A stretch of 64,000 nt of DNA from Promethearchaeota archaeon (GCA_019058365.1 JAHPZE010000017.1:22830-86829); one strand, 5' to 3'. Positions 52,762-61,938 are shown, counted from the stretch's first letter. Notes: generated by a model from the letters alone, not told the origin. Program-made: numbers and translations.

Positions 52762-53163
52762 TTAATCTAAGGGAGAAAATCCAACTTCTAGAGCTTCTCC
52801 CTTTTCTTTTAAAATATTTTTTAACCGATCGATATTATTCGGATTTTCAGATATAGCTGTCCACACAGCTGTTTTATCCTTCTCAACAATTACAGCTTCA
52901 CTATACACTAGACCAATGCCTTCCTCGGCAAATATATCGAGTAATTTTGCTAATGCCCCTGGAATATCTTTCATTACTACTTTTACCTTAATGAGACTAC
53001 TTTCATTTCGTAATCCAATAGGAGTAATGCGGATCTCCTTTGTTTCTGAATCGCTTACTAACATTAACTGAGAATTGGTAGTTAAACCTAGATTCTTCCT
53101 AGTTACTTTAGGTAATACTATCCGACCTCGATTATCGATTATAATTATTTTCACGTCTTTCAT
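52762..53163 (-). CDS. AbrB/SpoVT-ACT transcriptional regulator
   Basis: Product of 133 residues. The first 45 residues are an AbrB/MazE-type swapped-hairpin DNA-binding domain (IIIDNRGRIVLPKVTRKNLG then SQLMLVSDSETKEI). Residues 58-130 are an ACT domain (KVKVVMKDIPGALAKLLDIF). Archaeal AbrB-ACT proteins are usually amino-acid-responsive regulators. It is the promoter-proximal gene before the coiled-coil and actin-related genes, so it may control them. An 18-codon frame overlaps its ATG upstream (ATGA). Confidence 0.88.
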   Translation of the reverse strand: MKDVKIIIIDNRGRIVLPKVTRKNLGLTTNSQLMLVSDSETKEIRITPIGLRNESSLIKVKVVMKDIPGALAKLLDIFAEEGIGLVYSEAVIVEKDKTAVWTAISENPNNIDRLKNILKEKGEALEVGFSPLD

Positions 53164-53216
53164 GAGATCCTCGCCTCATCTGTAAGGGGAGCAACCAATT
53201 CTTGGTTTAGGTGCAT
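53160..53216 (-). CDS. Possible 18-codon upstream peptide
   Basis: ATG 53216 begins an 18-codon frame (HLNQELVAPLTDEARIS after Met) that ends TGA overlapping the ATG of the AbrB-ACT gene. The 4-base overlap and relatively GC-rich, protein-like sequence suggest a coupled leader peptide or small protein. The same frame stays open upstream but has no ATG. Very short, so support is weak. Confidence 0.3.
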   Translation of the reverse strand: MHLNQELVAPLTDEARIS

Positions 53217-53651
53217 CTTATATTTGCAAGCCTCTATTTGATTTGCATTTTCATTTATATTTAAATGATAAAATAGATAAAAGGTCATTATAATCAATCC
53301 TTTTTTTTTTTATACTCTATAAAAATTGTTACATTTTTTTCAACTTTCATATTTTTTACTATTGTTTTACTGCTATAAATTTATAACTATAATTCATGGA
53401 TAAAAATTGCTTATAATTATTATCAAAATTATTATTAATAACTTTAATGTAATCTTGAGCAATTAAAAAGACCATAATTGCATTAATCCATCGAAAATGG
53501 TTTAAAGTTTTATTTAAAAATTATTGATTTTATGAATAATTTATATGGAGATATATTTATTGAATTTGAGAGAATCAATAAAATCTCCTTCTCAATATTA
53601 TTATCAACAATTTTAAAACTAGAGATAAATATGATGAAGAAAAAAATAAGT
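53217..53651. other. AT-rich intergenic stretch upstream of the AbrB-ACT operon
   Basis: Between the VWA gene 3' end and the small frame before AbrB-ACT there are 435 AT-rich bases. No coding frame of note and no RNA gene was recognised. It must hold the promoter for the minus-strand AbrB-ACT unit; a TTTATATTTAAATGATAAAAT run near 53253-53273 is the best TATA-like candidate. Confidence 0.55.
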
Positions 53652-55796
53652 TTATAGTCCTTCTTTATGAGCTTTCATTTTTACTGTTAAATCTCGTGCA
53701 CGTTTAGAGTACCAGACCAATAATTCTCCTGCATCTTCCGGTTCAAAATATTCCCCACCACATAATGATGCTGCGCGTGTCATTAACTCGCGATCTGGGT
53801 TACCTAGACCGACAATGTACGTGATAGTGTTTATATTATCTGCCAATTTTTTAATCTCTTCCAAGAAAATTTGCTTATCAGTAGGTACACCGTCTGTTAA
53901 AAGCACTATCATAGTTGGCTGGTCTGGATTCATCTTTTGGAACTCATTTAAAACATTATGGGCTTGTATCATCGCAGAACCCATATTTGTTGCTTGACCG
54001 TAAGAATTTCCTATTCGATCAACTATCATACGAGCTGCCTCTTCTAATACACCTTTTTTACCGCTTGCAGAATCCATATAAAAACTATTAGAGAAAGGGA
54101 GAATCTGAGCTTCATCAGCAAAGCGGATAACAGAAACCTTTTCACCAAATCCTCTCCCCACTTTCTCACTTAAGAAGAGGACTGCCGCAAAAGCTGCTGA
54201 GATTCTACGTGGTATATTTATTCCATCTTTGAAATGTTTTAAAAATTCTTGGATTTCTCGAGACTCCATTGCTGCTTTTATTCCCTCAATAGCAGGAGCG
54301 ATATTAGTCACAAAGACATCTCTAGCCATCATTGAACGACTTATATCAATTATTAAAATTGCGTTAAAAGGGACTAAACCAATAGGACTTAAAGATAAAG
54401 TTGTATTCTGGGTAACCCTCGCAAAAATATCACCAGTTAAATCAGGAACAGTGGCGATAATAGAACATGCAATATTTACAGCAGACCACCTAAGCTTTAT
54501 CCCCTTAAAGATAATATAATTTGAAATCCATCCCTTCATAGAATCTACGTTTTCACGAGCAGTACTTATGATTTCCCACATATTTTCACCTGAAATTGGA
54601 GAAATTCCTAGAGAAATACTTTGTAAAGGAATAATAGTCCTTTGATTTTTGTATACTTTTACTTCGAAACTTCCTATACCCGATGCTTCAAGAATTTCAG
54701 CATCAATAACGATAGTGTTTTCTGGTACAGATTCTAAAACTTCTACTTTCCCTGCGCCCATTGCTCCTGTAAGTTCATCTTCAAATGCAAGAATATCATC
54801 CATTTGAATTGATAAAGTATGTTGAGTTCTTGGACTAATCAAAGCATAACCCATTAGATTAGGTTGTGACTGAACTTCTAACATCAATTCTGAAGCTTGT
54901 TGTATAGGGGGTTCAGTAGAATATACAACAATTTGGTCTGCTTGAATGTTTGTATCTTCATAAGTATCCATACTCATTTTGATTTCATTCATACTAATAT
55001 TTGATGCATCTATCCTTGCTGATCCCATAGATCTTGTTAAAGGATCTTCCCAACCAATTAACATACCCTGACCAAGACCTAATTGTTGAAGAATACCAGA
55101 ACTCAATTGTACTCGACCCCCTTCTATACCATTATCTAACATAGGCGTAAGGATTATACCATTTTTCTGATTTTGTAACATGTTAATATCGATTCTATTT
55201 GGAAATGGTTCCACTGGCGCTGTTGGCTCAATTATTGGTTTTCCTATGCCTGGTTGGGGTATTTCCATAGGAGGAGGAGGACGAGATGGTAAAGGTGATA
55301 ATGAAGGTTGGGGTGCTGGTCTAGGTTGAGGTGCAGGCGTGGGTGTAAGTTGAGGTATAGGTGCTGGAGGTGGTGTAGGCAAAGGTGATAATGAAGGTTG
55401 GGATGCTGATCTAGGTTGAGGTGCAGGTGTGGGTGTAAATTGCGGTGCAGGTTGGGCTGTAGGCTGAGGTGCTGAAATAGGTTGGGTAGGTGGGACTTTT
55501 GGTATATGTAATGTTGGTTTGAGCTTTGCACTAGCGCTAGTCGGACGAACTGTTAATTCAACTCCCGAAAATTGTAACTCCTCCAACAAATTTTTTGAAA
55601 ATTGGCCAGCAAAATCTAAAATTGAATCTGAAATTTTTACGGAAGCAGTTTTTTTTAGATTATTATCAATATTTAAAATTTCTATTGAATCTCCATTCTT
55701 TACTCCTAATCGATCTGCATTTGATTGACAGATTATAACTTTATCTTTAATATCATTATTCACGTCGACAAATAGTTTGACTTCTTTTTCCGCCAT
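53652..55796 (-). CDS. VWA-domain protein with beta-barrel-like modules and Pro-rich linker
   Basis: Product of 714 residues. Residues 1-80 look like a double-psi beta-barrel or CDC48-N-like module (VIICQSNADRLGVKNGDSIE). Residues 90-195 are a Pro/Ala/Gln-rich linker containing two near-identical 30-residue repeats. Residues 205-450 hold two more modules with VQLSSGILQQLGLGQGM and DILAFEDELTGAMGAG, and a strand-rich region. The VWA domain begins about residue 475, with intact MIDAS: DISRS near 485, QATN near 602 and TDGVPTD near 633. No signal peptide or TM segment, so cytoplasmic. A protein-binding hub is likely. Confidence 0.82.
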   Translation of the reverse strand: MAEKEVKLFVDVNNDIKDKVIICQSNADRLGVKNGDSIEILNIDNNLKKTASVKISDSILDFAGQFSKNLLEELQFSGVELTVRPTSASAKLKPTLHIPKVPPTQPISAPQPTAQPAPQFTPTPAPQPRSASQPSLSPLPTPPPAPIPQLTPTPAPQPRPAPQPSLSPLPSRPPPPMEIPQPGIGKPIIEPTAPVEPFPNRIDINMLQNQKNGIILTPMLDNGIEGGRVQLSSGILQQLGLGQGMLIGWEDPLTRSMGSARIDASNISMNEIKMSMDTYEDTNIQADQIVVYSTEPPIQQASELMLEVQSQPNLMGYALISPRTQHTLSIQMDDILAFEDELTGAMGAGKVEVLESVPENTIVIDAEILEASGIGSFEVKVYKNQRTIIPLQSISLGISPISGENMWEIISTARENVDSMKGWISNYIIFKGIKLRWSAVNIACSIIATVPDLTGDIFARVTQNTTLSLSPIGLVPFNAILIIDISRSMMARDVFVTNIAPAIEGIKAAMESREIQEFLKHFKDGINIPRRISAAFAAVLFLSEKVGRGFGEKVSVIRFADEAQILPFSNSFYMDSASGKKGVLEEAARMIVDRIGNSYGQATNMGSAMIQAHNVLNEFQKMNPDQPTMIVLLTDGVPTDKQIFLEEIKKLADNINTITYIVGLGNPDRELMTRAASLCGGEYFEPEDAGELLVWYSKRARDLTVKMKAHKEGL
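55291..55442. repeat. 90-bp tandem repeat in the VWA gene linker
   Basis: A block beginning AAAGGTGATAATGAAGGTTG at 55291 recurs at 55381, with few differences over about 62 bases each. The period is 90 bases, 30 codons, and encodes the Pro/Ala/Gln-rich linker of the VWA protein. In-frame length means copy number changes would only lengthen or shorten the linker. Confidence 0.75.
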
Positions 55797-56153
55797 CTTT
55801 ATATCATCTTAATTTCTGTTATAATTATGATTTAATATTTTCTCAACTTTTTAATATAATATAAGTGATTAAGCTTAAAATTTCTATCAAAAATGATCTA
55901 TTTTTCTTATAAATAATAACCTAATATCCGTGTAAGATAAGTATCTAGATTTGATATTGTTATAAACATAATTATCTTAATATTAAAGTTTAATAATTTT
56001 CATGGATAATGAAGTAAAAATTGATGAACGTAATTCCTAAGAGAAAAAAGATCTCAATGTTATTTATAAATAACAGTATATTAAAGACTAAGAATGCTCA
56101 TGATTAACTTTAAATTTTTAGGGAAATTACTCTTTTGAATAAAAATAGGCATC
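55797..56153. other. Gene-free stretch with AT palindrome
   Basis: This 357-base gap between the VWA and Roadblock genes contains no coding frame of note. An 18-base perfect palindrome, TGTTATTTATAAATAACA, occupies 56058-56075 and could be an operator or a transcript hairpin after the Roadblock gene. The VWA promoter probably lies within 55800-55900 (AT-rich). Confidence 0.5.
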
Positions 56154-56546
56154 TCATTCATTTACTGGATAACGGAGACTTATCTCTTTCGAGTAATATC
56201 TAAACACTTTAACAATCTTTCCCAGATCTGCAGTTTCTCTTGAGGCTCCCATTAAAAAAAACCGACCCGCGGCGCTAAGAATTATAAATCCATTATCACC
56301 TCGCAATACAACCTCGAGCATATTTTTAAATCCCAATGTTGCAACTGCATCACTTCCTGATTGAACCACTACTGCACTAAGGCTTGAAAAGAGATCTGGA
56401 TCCAAATTATATCCCGGGATTGCGCTGAAAGCTAATCTTAAACCTTCTCGTGTAATAAGTGCTAACGCTTCGAGCTCGCTGTATTCAGTAATTGAGCTCA
56501 AGAAACTAGACAAAGCACTCGCTTCTTCAGGTGTTAAATCTGACAT
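56154..56546 (-). CDS. Roadblock/LC7 domain protein
   Basis: Product of 130 residues. The helix ASALSSFLSSITEYSELEAL is followed by LALITREGLRLAFSAIPG, the long helix with FSSLSAVVVQSG, then VVLRGDNGFIILSAAGRFF and LMGASRE, the Roadblock fold order. It is longer and more divergent than the copy at 23487. Partners of this domain are small GTPases of the MglA class. It lies 214 bases downstream of the gelsolin-domain gene on the same strand, in the cytoskeleton-like block. Confidence 0.85.
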   Translation of the reverse strand: MSDLTPEEASALSSFLSSITEYSELEALALITREGLRLAFSAIPGYNLDPDLFSSLSAVVVQSGSDAVATLGFKNMLEVVLRGDNGFIILSAAGRFFLMGASRETADLGKIVKVFRYYSKEISLRYPVNE

Positions 56547-56760
56547 TTTTTATGGAAGTAAAAATTTGTTTTCAATTAATATAATCTAAAAAGTTTAGAC
56601 TTAAAAACTTATATCTCTAATATATATCCTCATAATTGCAAAGGTGTAGTATTTCACTTTAAAGAAAAATAAGGATTTAATAAATTTCTAAGAATCAGAT
56701 TTAATTTTTATACTTTTTAAATTTTAAATTATACAGAAAGTCGAGGAACGCGGTTTACTT

Positions 56761-57594
56761 TTATTTTCCTTCTAATTGCTCTTTAATTTGATCCTTTAAC
56801 AATTCTCTCTTGCTTTTAGCTTCCACTGGTTTAGATTTAGCGCCCATGCGTTTGAGAAATTCTATAGCAATTATTTTGCCATTCTCGCTCAAAACCCGTG
56901 GGGCATATTGCTCTGCAAAGAATATTCCCTCTGGAATCGCTCCAATCTTCGATATTTCTTTAGTAACCTGTTTTTCACCAAGGAATTGTTGAACTTTTTC
57001 TACAATTGAGTATGCATGATTACCTATAATAATCAGTTCTCTTTCAAAACCAGGAGGTATTTGTATTTCTTCTAATTTTTGCATTACTTGTTGGAAATCT
57101 ACTTGAGTTTGGTCTTGTACGAAGTCCGCCATAGACTCTTCACCTCGATATAACGGACCAATATTTTGAGCTGCTCTATCCTTGCTCCCTGCTATATTCA
57201 TACCTTCAGCAGGTTCTGGAGTGCCAAAAATATTCTTTTCTCGTAATGGATGCACATTTGGGCGGTCTACTACTGCAGCTTTTATTTCTTTTGCAATACC
57301 TGCTTCTGTTTGGCCACCAATTAGCTTAATAAATTCGGGATCTTCCTCACCCTCATCAAGTGGAACAACAGCATAGTGCATTCCAACTTGACCTCGAATT
57401 TCTTGAGATCTTTTAGCACCAATGAATTTTGATCTAACACTGCTTTTTACTCCTTTCCATAGATATACTTTTCTTGCATCATCAGAAACAAGAACATAAC
57501 ATTCATCCGTTTCTAAAATGTCTTTAATTGAACCCTCACTAGTCATTTCAGTGGTGGTACCATCTGGGTTGATAAGAAATAATTGTGGTGACAA
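56761..57594 (-). CDS. Gelsolin-domain protein
   Basis: Product of 277 residues. Residues 25-100 match a single gelsolin/villin/severin repeat: DECYVLVSDDARKVYLWKGV, KRSQEIRGQVGMHYAVV and DEGEEDPEFIKLIGG, including the conserved DDxRxVYLWKG core and the DEGxEDPEF motif. The remaining 170 residues are a helix-rich region with FERELIIIGNHAYSIVEKV and a basic tail. Gelsolin-like proteins bind and sever or cap actin filaments in eukaryotes, and Asgard versions act on actin too. It is at the head of the minus-strand block that includes the actin-related gene. Confidence 0.82.
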   Translation of the reverse strand: MSPQLFLINPDGTTTEMTSEGSIKDILETDECYVLVSDDARKVYLWKGVKSSVRSKFIGAKRSQEIRGQVGMHYAVVPLDEGEEDPEFIKLIGGQTEAGIAKEIKAAVVDRPNVHPLREKNIFGTPEPAEGMNIAGSKDRAAQNIGPLYRGEESMADFVQDQTQVDFQQVMQKLEEIQIPPGFERELIIIGNHAYSIVEKVQQFLGEKQVTKEISKIGAIPEGIFFAEQYAPRVLSENGKIIAIEFLKRMGAKSKPVEAKSKRELLKDQIKEQLEGK

Positions 57595-57775
57595 ATTTAA
57601 TCAATCTCCTTTTTTTTGTTGAAATTTAGTATTAAAAGAATTCTGAAACCTCAACTTAAGTTTTCACAATAACTAAGTTAATAATATAATAATATTAAAA
57701 ATTAATAAATCTTTATCTTGTTTTTAATTCAAGTTCTGACATCTGCTTAATAGAAAGTTATTGTTATGCAAAATA

Positions 57776-59347
57776 TTAAAAATTAAAAACACTTTTTATG
57801 GCATTATTGATATTATTGACCATATCCAATGCTGTAAAACGACTTCCAATAGTACTTTTGCAAAATTCCCCTAATATACCATTAAAAAAAGCAGCAGAAC
57901 ATGCTGACTTGAAAGGAGTATTATCCGTTGCTAAAAAGCATGCACATAAACCTGCTAATATATCACCTGTACCACCTATAGACATCTCTGGACAACCTGT
58001 TTTATTAATTTTAGTTTGCTTACCATTAGAGACATAATCAAAGGGACCTTTGATCAATAGCGTTAAGTCTAATTTTTTAGCTAAATCGCGTGTAATTTTA
58101 CTTCGATCCTTAATATTATTAAAAACTGGTAATTCTAGACCCGTCATTATTTTTAGTTCTCCTTCATGTGGAGTTAAAATAATGGGTAATCCTTTGATCA
58201 AATCAAGATGTTCCTTTACTAATTTTAACGCATCTGCATCAAGAACCATTGGTTTCTTTTGATTTTTTGAAATTTTCAACAATTCTACGAACAATTTTTC
58301 AGTTTCCTTTTCTGTCCCCAAACCAGGACCAATTACTATCGAATCTGCCCATTTAATTAATTTAGTAAGTTCATCTAATGCTTCTATATTCAACCAATTG
58401 CCTTTATTAGTTCTTATAATTATATTTGGAGAAAAACTTCTAAGTACATTGCCTATTATTTCTGGTACATATGTAATAACTAAATCTATCCCGAAATTAA
58501 TTCCCGTTAAAGAAGCATAAGCTGGAGCTCCGGAATAATTCTTAGACCCCCCTATAATTAAAATTTTCCCAAATTCTCCTTTATGAACATCTTTTCTCCT
58601 TTTTTTTAAGGTTGGTATAAAATCTCCTATACCAGTGAATAGACTAGCCTCTGGCGGAATTCCAATTGATTTTTCTATTACCTCTTTTATATAATCACTG
58701 CTACAAGACAATCCTTTTTTTCTTCTATGAAAAGTAACTACTAAATCTGCTTTAACCGCTTTATCAGAAACATCGCCAGTATTTGGATCTAATCCTGAGG
58801 GTATATCAATGGAAACTATTGTAATCCTTTCATTATCTGCTTTTTTAATATCATTTATTAAATCTATTGCAGAAGCTATAGGTTCTCTGATTTTTCCTTC
58901 TATTCCAGTCCCTAACAACCCATCGACAATTACATGATAACTTTTATCTTCTTTGATACTATTTCCTATACTAATTAGGTCTGTGGAATCTTTTACTATT
59001 TCTACATCAATAGAATAATTTAGGTTATTATAAATTATATTCCAGTTTAACTGAGCCTCTTTAGTTCGAATTTTATCTGGATCGCCGACTAAAATAACCA
59101 AAACTTTAACGTCATAAGAACATAAGTGTCTGGCAACAACGAATCCATCTCCTCCATTGTTTCCTGTTCCACAAAAAATTACTGCTTTATTATTTATCTC
59201 TAAATAACCACGATTCATAATTTTAGCTGCGACAGAATAACCCGCACATTCCATTAAGTGACTTTTAGGTATTCCAAGCCATTCTGAGTTATTATCTAAA
59301 ATTGTCATCTCTTCAGAACTAATCTTTTCGGAATTTAACGGTTTCAT
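57776..59347 (-). CDS. nnr: Bifunctional NAD(P)H-hydrate repair enzyme
   Basis: Product of 523 residues. The N-terminal YjeF_N epimerase domain (about 1-230) has CGTGNNGGDGFVVARHL, DGLLGTGIEG and SIDIPSGLDPNTG. The C-terminal ribokinase-like dehydratase (about 250-523) has IGGSKNYSGAPAYA, SIVIGPGLGTE, VLDADALKL, ILTPHEGEL and GGTGDILAGLCA. Together they epimerise and dehydrate damaged NADHX/NADPHX using ADP or ATP. Domain order is the usual archaeal/bacterial fusion. It is divergent from the DUF169 gene. Confidence 0.95.
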   Translation of the reverse strand: MKPLNSEKISSEEMTILDNNSEWLGIPKSHLMECAGYSVAAKIMNRGYLEINNKAVIFCGTGNNGGDGFVVARHLCSYDVKVLVILVGDPDKIRTKEAQLNWNIIYNNLNYSIDVEIVKDSTDLISIGNSIKEDKSYHVIVDGLLGTGIEGKIREPIASAIDLINDIKKADNERITIVSIDIPSGLDPNTGDVSDKAVKADLVVTFHRRKKGLSCSSDYIKEVIEKSIGIPPEASLFTGIGDFIPTLKKRRKDVHKGEFGKILIIGGSKNYSGAPAYASLTGINFGIDLVITYVPEIIGNVLRSFSPNIIIRTNKGNWLNIEALDELTKLIKWADSIVIGPGLGTEKETEKLFVELLKISKNQKKPMVLDADALKLVKEHLDLIKGLPIILTPHEGELKIMTGLELPVFNNIKDRSKITRDLAKKLDLTLLIKGPFDYVSNGKQTKINKTGCPEMSIGGTGDILAGLCACFLATDNTPFKSACSAAFFNGILGEFCKSTIGSRFTALDMVNNINNAIKSVFNF

Positions 59348-59478
59348 AACAATTTTATTTAAGATTTTGACATAAAAAACCTTTTAGTTTCAGACTAATT
59401 TTTAATTGAAAAAAAATTTCATAAGTAAGAAGTTATTGAAATTAAATTCTAATAAAAATATATTAATGACCTAGAAAA

Positions 59479-60291
59479 ATGAGTGAAAATCTAGAAAAAT
59501 ATCGAAAGTATGGTAAAAAATTTGAGGATCTTTTACGACCTTCATCATTTCCAATTGCTATTAAATTTGTAAAAGATAAATTAGAAATTCCTAGTAATTA
59601 CAAAAAACCAAAATCTCATTTAAATCTCCAAACTTTCATATGTCAAACCTTTAAGATGGTACGAAGCTATGGCTGGACTATGGCTATGACAGAAGAGGAT
59701 TGTGCATGTAGGTTGGCGAGATATATATATGGATGGGATCCAATGACTGAAGAAGAAAAAAATTTTGGTAATATGTTCAGTGTTGGACTATATGCTAAAG
59801 ATCTAGATACAGCAAAAAAGTGGCAAGAAGAAATATATTTGGTAAAAGAAAAATATTCAGGAATTATTATTTCTCCTTTGACGAGAACAAAAATTGAGCC
59901 TGATGTTGTTCAAATCTATTGTAATGCTGCGCAAGCTATGAGATTAATACAAGCTTATCTTTATTATAAAGGAGGAATTCTTAACTTTACATCTGCTGGG
60001 CGCGGAGCATCTTGCCACGAAGGAGTTATTAAAACTTATCAAACAGATGAGCCACAATTAGTTATATTAGGAAATGGAGATAGAGTATGGGGTGGTGCTG
60101 AAGATTCAGAAATTATGTTCTCGATTCCAAAAAGTAAATTGGAAATTGTTTTAGATGGATTAGAAGCGACCCATAAGGCAGGTTTGAGATATCCAATACC
60201 AAAATATATGAACTATAATCCAGGATTCCAAAGTGCATTTGAGAAAATAGCAAAACAAAAGGCTGGAGGTACTATAGTAAAAGAAAACTAA
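59479..60291 (+). CDS. DUF169 family protein
   Basis: Product of 270 residues that matches DUF169: LRPSSFPIAIKFVKDKLEIP at the start, CQTFKMVRSYGWTMAMTEED with conserved CACRLA Cys residues, RTKIEPDVVQIYCNAAQAMR and LGNGDRVWGGAEDSEIMFSI at the C-terminal end. Conserved Cys residues could bind a metal or cluster. The biochemical function is not established. It stands alone between nnr and the small gene at 60347. Confidence 0.9.
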   Translation: MSENLEKYRKYGKKFEDLLRPSSFPIAIKFVKDKLEIPSNYKKPKSHLNLQTFICQTFKMVRSYGWTMAMTEEDCACRLARYIYGWDPMTEEEKNFGNMFSVGLYAKDLDTAKKWQEEIYLVKEKYSGIIISPLTRTKIEPDVVQIYCNAAQAMRLIQAYLYYKGGILNFTSAGRGASCHEGVIKTYQTDEPQLVILGNGDRVWGGAEDSEIMFSIPKSKLEIVLDGLEATHKAGLRYPIPKYMNYNPGFQSAFEKIAKQKAGGTIVKEN

Positions 60292-60346
60292 TAAAAAGGA
60301 AAAAAAAATAGGTAAAAAATAAATTAAATATTTGAAATTTAAGAAT

Positions 60347-60673
60347 TTATAGATCAGGCATCCTTAATCCAACCATAGGCATTGCATCTACTCCTGTCAG
60401 ATAAGTCTCCACTTTGTATTTAAAACCCTCAATTTCAGAATAAGCCAATTGCATTTCTGTAATCCGTTTAATTATTTCTTCATATTTTCCTTGTTTTACC
60501 TCTGTAACGCTAAATACTTTGATACCCCTTTTAGTTGCTTTCACACCCATGGGTACCAGGTTTTTTTCTAAAGATCTATCCATAGGATATTTCTTCGATA
60601 CCTCGAGATATTTTTGTCCAATCTCTTTTTCTTTACCATAGGGAATCCAGCTTGTTGTCATAATTAATACCAT
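60347..60673 (-). CDS. Small alpha/beta protein, dimeric-barrel-like
   Basis: Product of 108 residues; an ATG at 60661 (MTTSW) is an alternative start. The strand-helix-strand pattern (TTSWIPYGKEKEIGQKYLEV, IKVFSVTEVKQGKYEEIIKR, FKYKVETYLTGVDAM) is like a ferredoxin-like dimeric alpha-beta barrel, as in small monooxygenase-like or DUF3303-type proteins. Binding of a small ligand is plausible but not shown. Function unknown. Confidence 0.65.
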   Translation of the reverse strand: MVLIMTTSWIPYGKEKEIGQKYLEVSKKYPMDRSLEKNLVPMGVKATKRGIKVFSVTEVKQGKYEEIIKRITEMQLAYSEIEGFKYKVETYLTGVDAMPMVGLRMPDL

Positions 60674-60910
60674 ACTAATAGCCCTCTCATTATATTTTTC
60701 TTAATTTTAATTGGATTTGACGATAATTAATAGTTAAATATCTAGAAATATAAGCTTTTACAATTTCGTAAAAAATATCAAATTATAGCTCAAATATTCT
60801 ACATTAAATCAATTTTATTTAGAAAAAGTTAATTTAAATCCATTTTTTTCACCAATATTAAAGAATATATTTTTACTAAAGTTATTATAATTAAAAGTGA
60901 GTAGATTACT

Positions 60911-61909
60911 GTGAGCAAATTTCAAAAGATGGTAACTTCTGCCCAAAATGCTATGATTCATGTAATGAATTTGAATAAGGAAGATGCTGTTTTGGTTGTA
61001 ACTGACGATTCTACAAAAAGAATAGGAGAAGCTTTTTATAATGCGGCTATCAAGTATGGTTCGTCAGCACAATTATATATGTTACCCGAAAAAAATCGAC
61101 CTTTATCAGAAATACCCGTAGAAATGAATGAGTTAGCAAAAGGAAAAACAATAGTAATTAATGCATTTATAGGATTAGGCGATGAAACTCCATTTCGAGT
61201 TAAATGGATAAAAGAACTTATTGCTACTAGATCAATTCGATTAGGTCATGGTCCTGGTATTACTAAATCTATGATGATTAAAGGTCCTATGAATATTGAT
61301 TATAAAAAAATGGAAGGATTAGCAGATAAAATGATTAAAAACTTCGAGAATGCTAAAATAGCACATGTCTCAGCACCAGGAGGAACTGATATTATACTAT
61401 ATATCGAAGATCGTGGATTTTCTACAGATGTTAAAATTACTAAGGATCCTTATCTAGCGAATCTACCCTGTGGTGAAATATGGTGTGGACCCATTGAATC
61501 CAAGGGCGACGGTATTATTGTATGTGATGGTTCAATTGGTGATATCGGAAAAGTAAAGAAACCTTTGAAAATATCTGTAAAAAATGGGAAAATCAGTAAC
61601 ATCGAAAGTGAAGATCGAAAATTAGTTGAAGAAGTCGAGAGATTAATAAACTTGGATGAAGAAGCTAAAATTATCGGAGAACTTGGAATAGGTCTTAACC
61701 CAGGGGCTAAATTAAGTGGGATTTTACTTGAGGATGAAAAAGCCCTTGACACTGCTCATATTGCCTTTGGCAATAATACCGACATGGATGGTGGGCAGAA
61801 TAAATCAAAAACACATAGGGATTTCTTATTCTATAAGCCAACACTAAAAATCACTTATAAAGATGATTCAACTAAGGTTTTAATTAAAAAGGGGAAATTC
61901 TGCTTTTGA
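60911..61909 (+). CDS. M29-type aminopeptidase-like protein
   Basis: Product of 332 residues from GTG 60911. It matches the M29 aminopeptidase T-like family: EDAVLVVTDDSTKRIGEAF at the start, KIAHVSAPGGTDI near 155, LPCGEIWCGPIESKGDGIIV near 195, ELGIGLNPGAKLSGILLEDE with metal-ligand Glu near 255, and DTAHIAFGNNTDMDG near 285. The C-terminal THRDFLFYKPTL carries a further ligand His and Asp. Likely a dinuclear metallo-aminopeptidase. A hairpin follows the gene and may end the message. Confidence 0.85.
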   Translation: MSKFQKMVTSAQNAMIHVMNLNKEDAVLVVTDDSTKRIGEAFYNAAIKYGSSAQLYMLPEKNRPLSEIPVEMNELAKGKTIVINAFIGLGDETPFRVKWIKELIATRSIRLGHGPGITKSMMIKGPMNIDYKKMEGLADKMIKNFENAKIAHVSAPGGTDIILYIEDRGFSTDVKITKDPYLANLPCGEIWCGPIESKGDGIIVCDGSIGDIGKVKKPLKISVKNGKISNIESEDRKLVEEVERLINLDEEAKIIGELGIGLNPGAKLSGILLEDEKALDTAHIAFGNNTDMDGGQNKSKTHRDFLFYKPTLKITYKDDSTKVLIKKGKFCF

Positions 61910-61938
61910 GTAATAATAATTCTATTGATTAAAACGAC

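Noticed and set aside
55244..55531. A His/Gln/Leu/Pro-rich frame of 95 codons on the minus strand
   Set aside because: It is the shifted-frame shadow of the Pro-rich linker repeat in the VWA gene and has no independent support.
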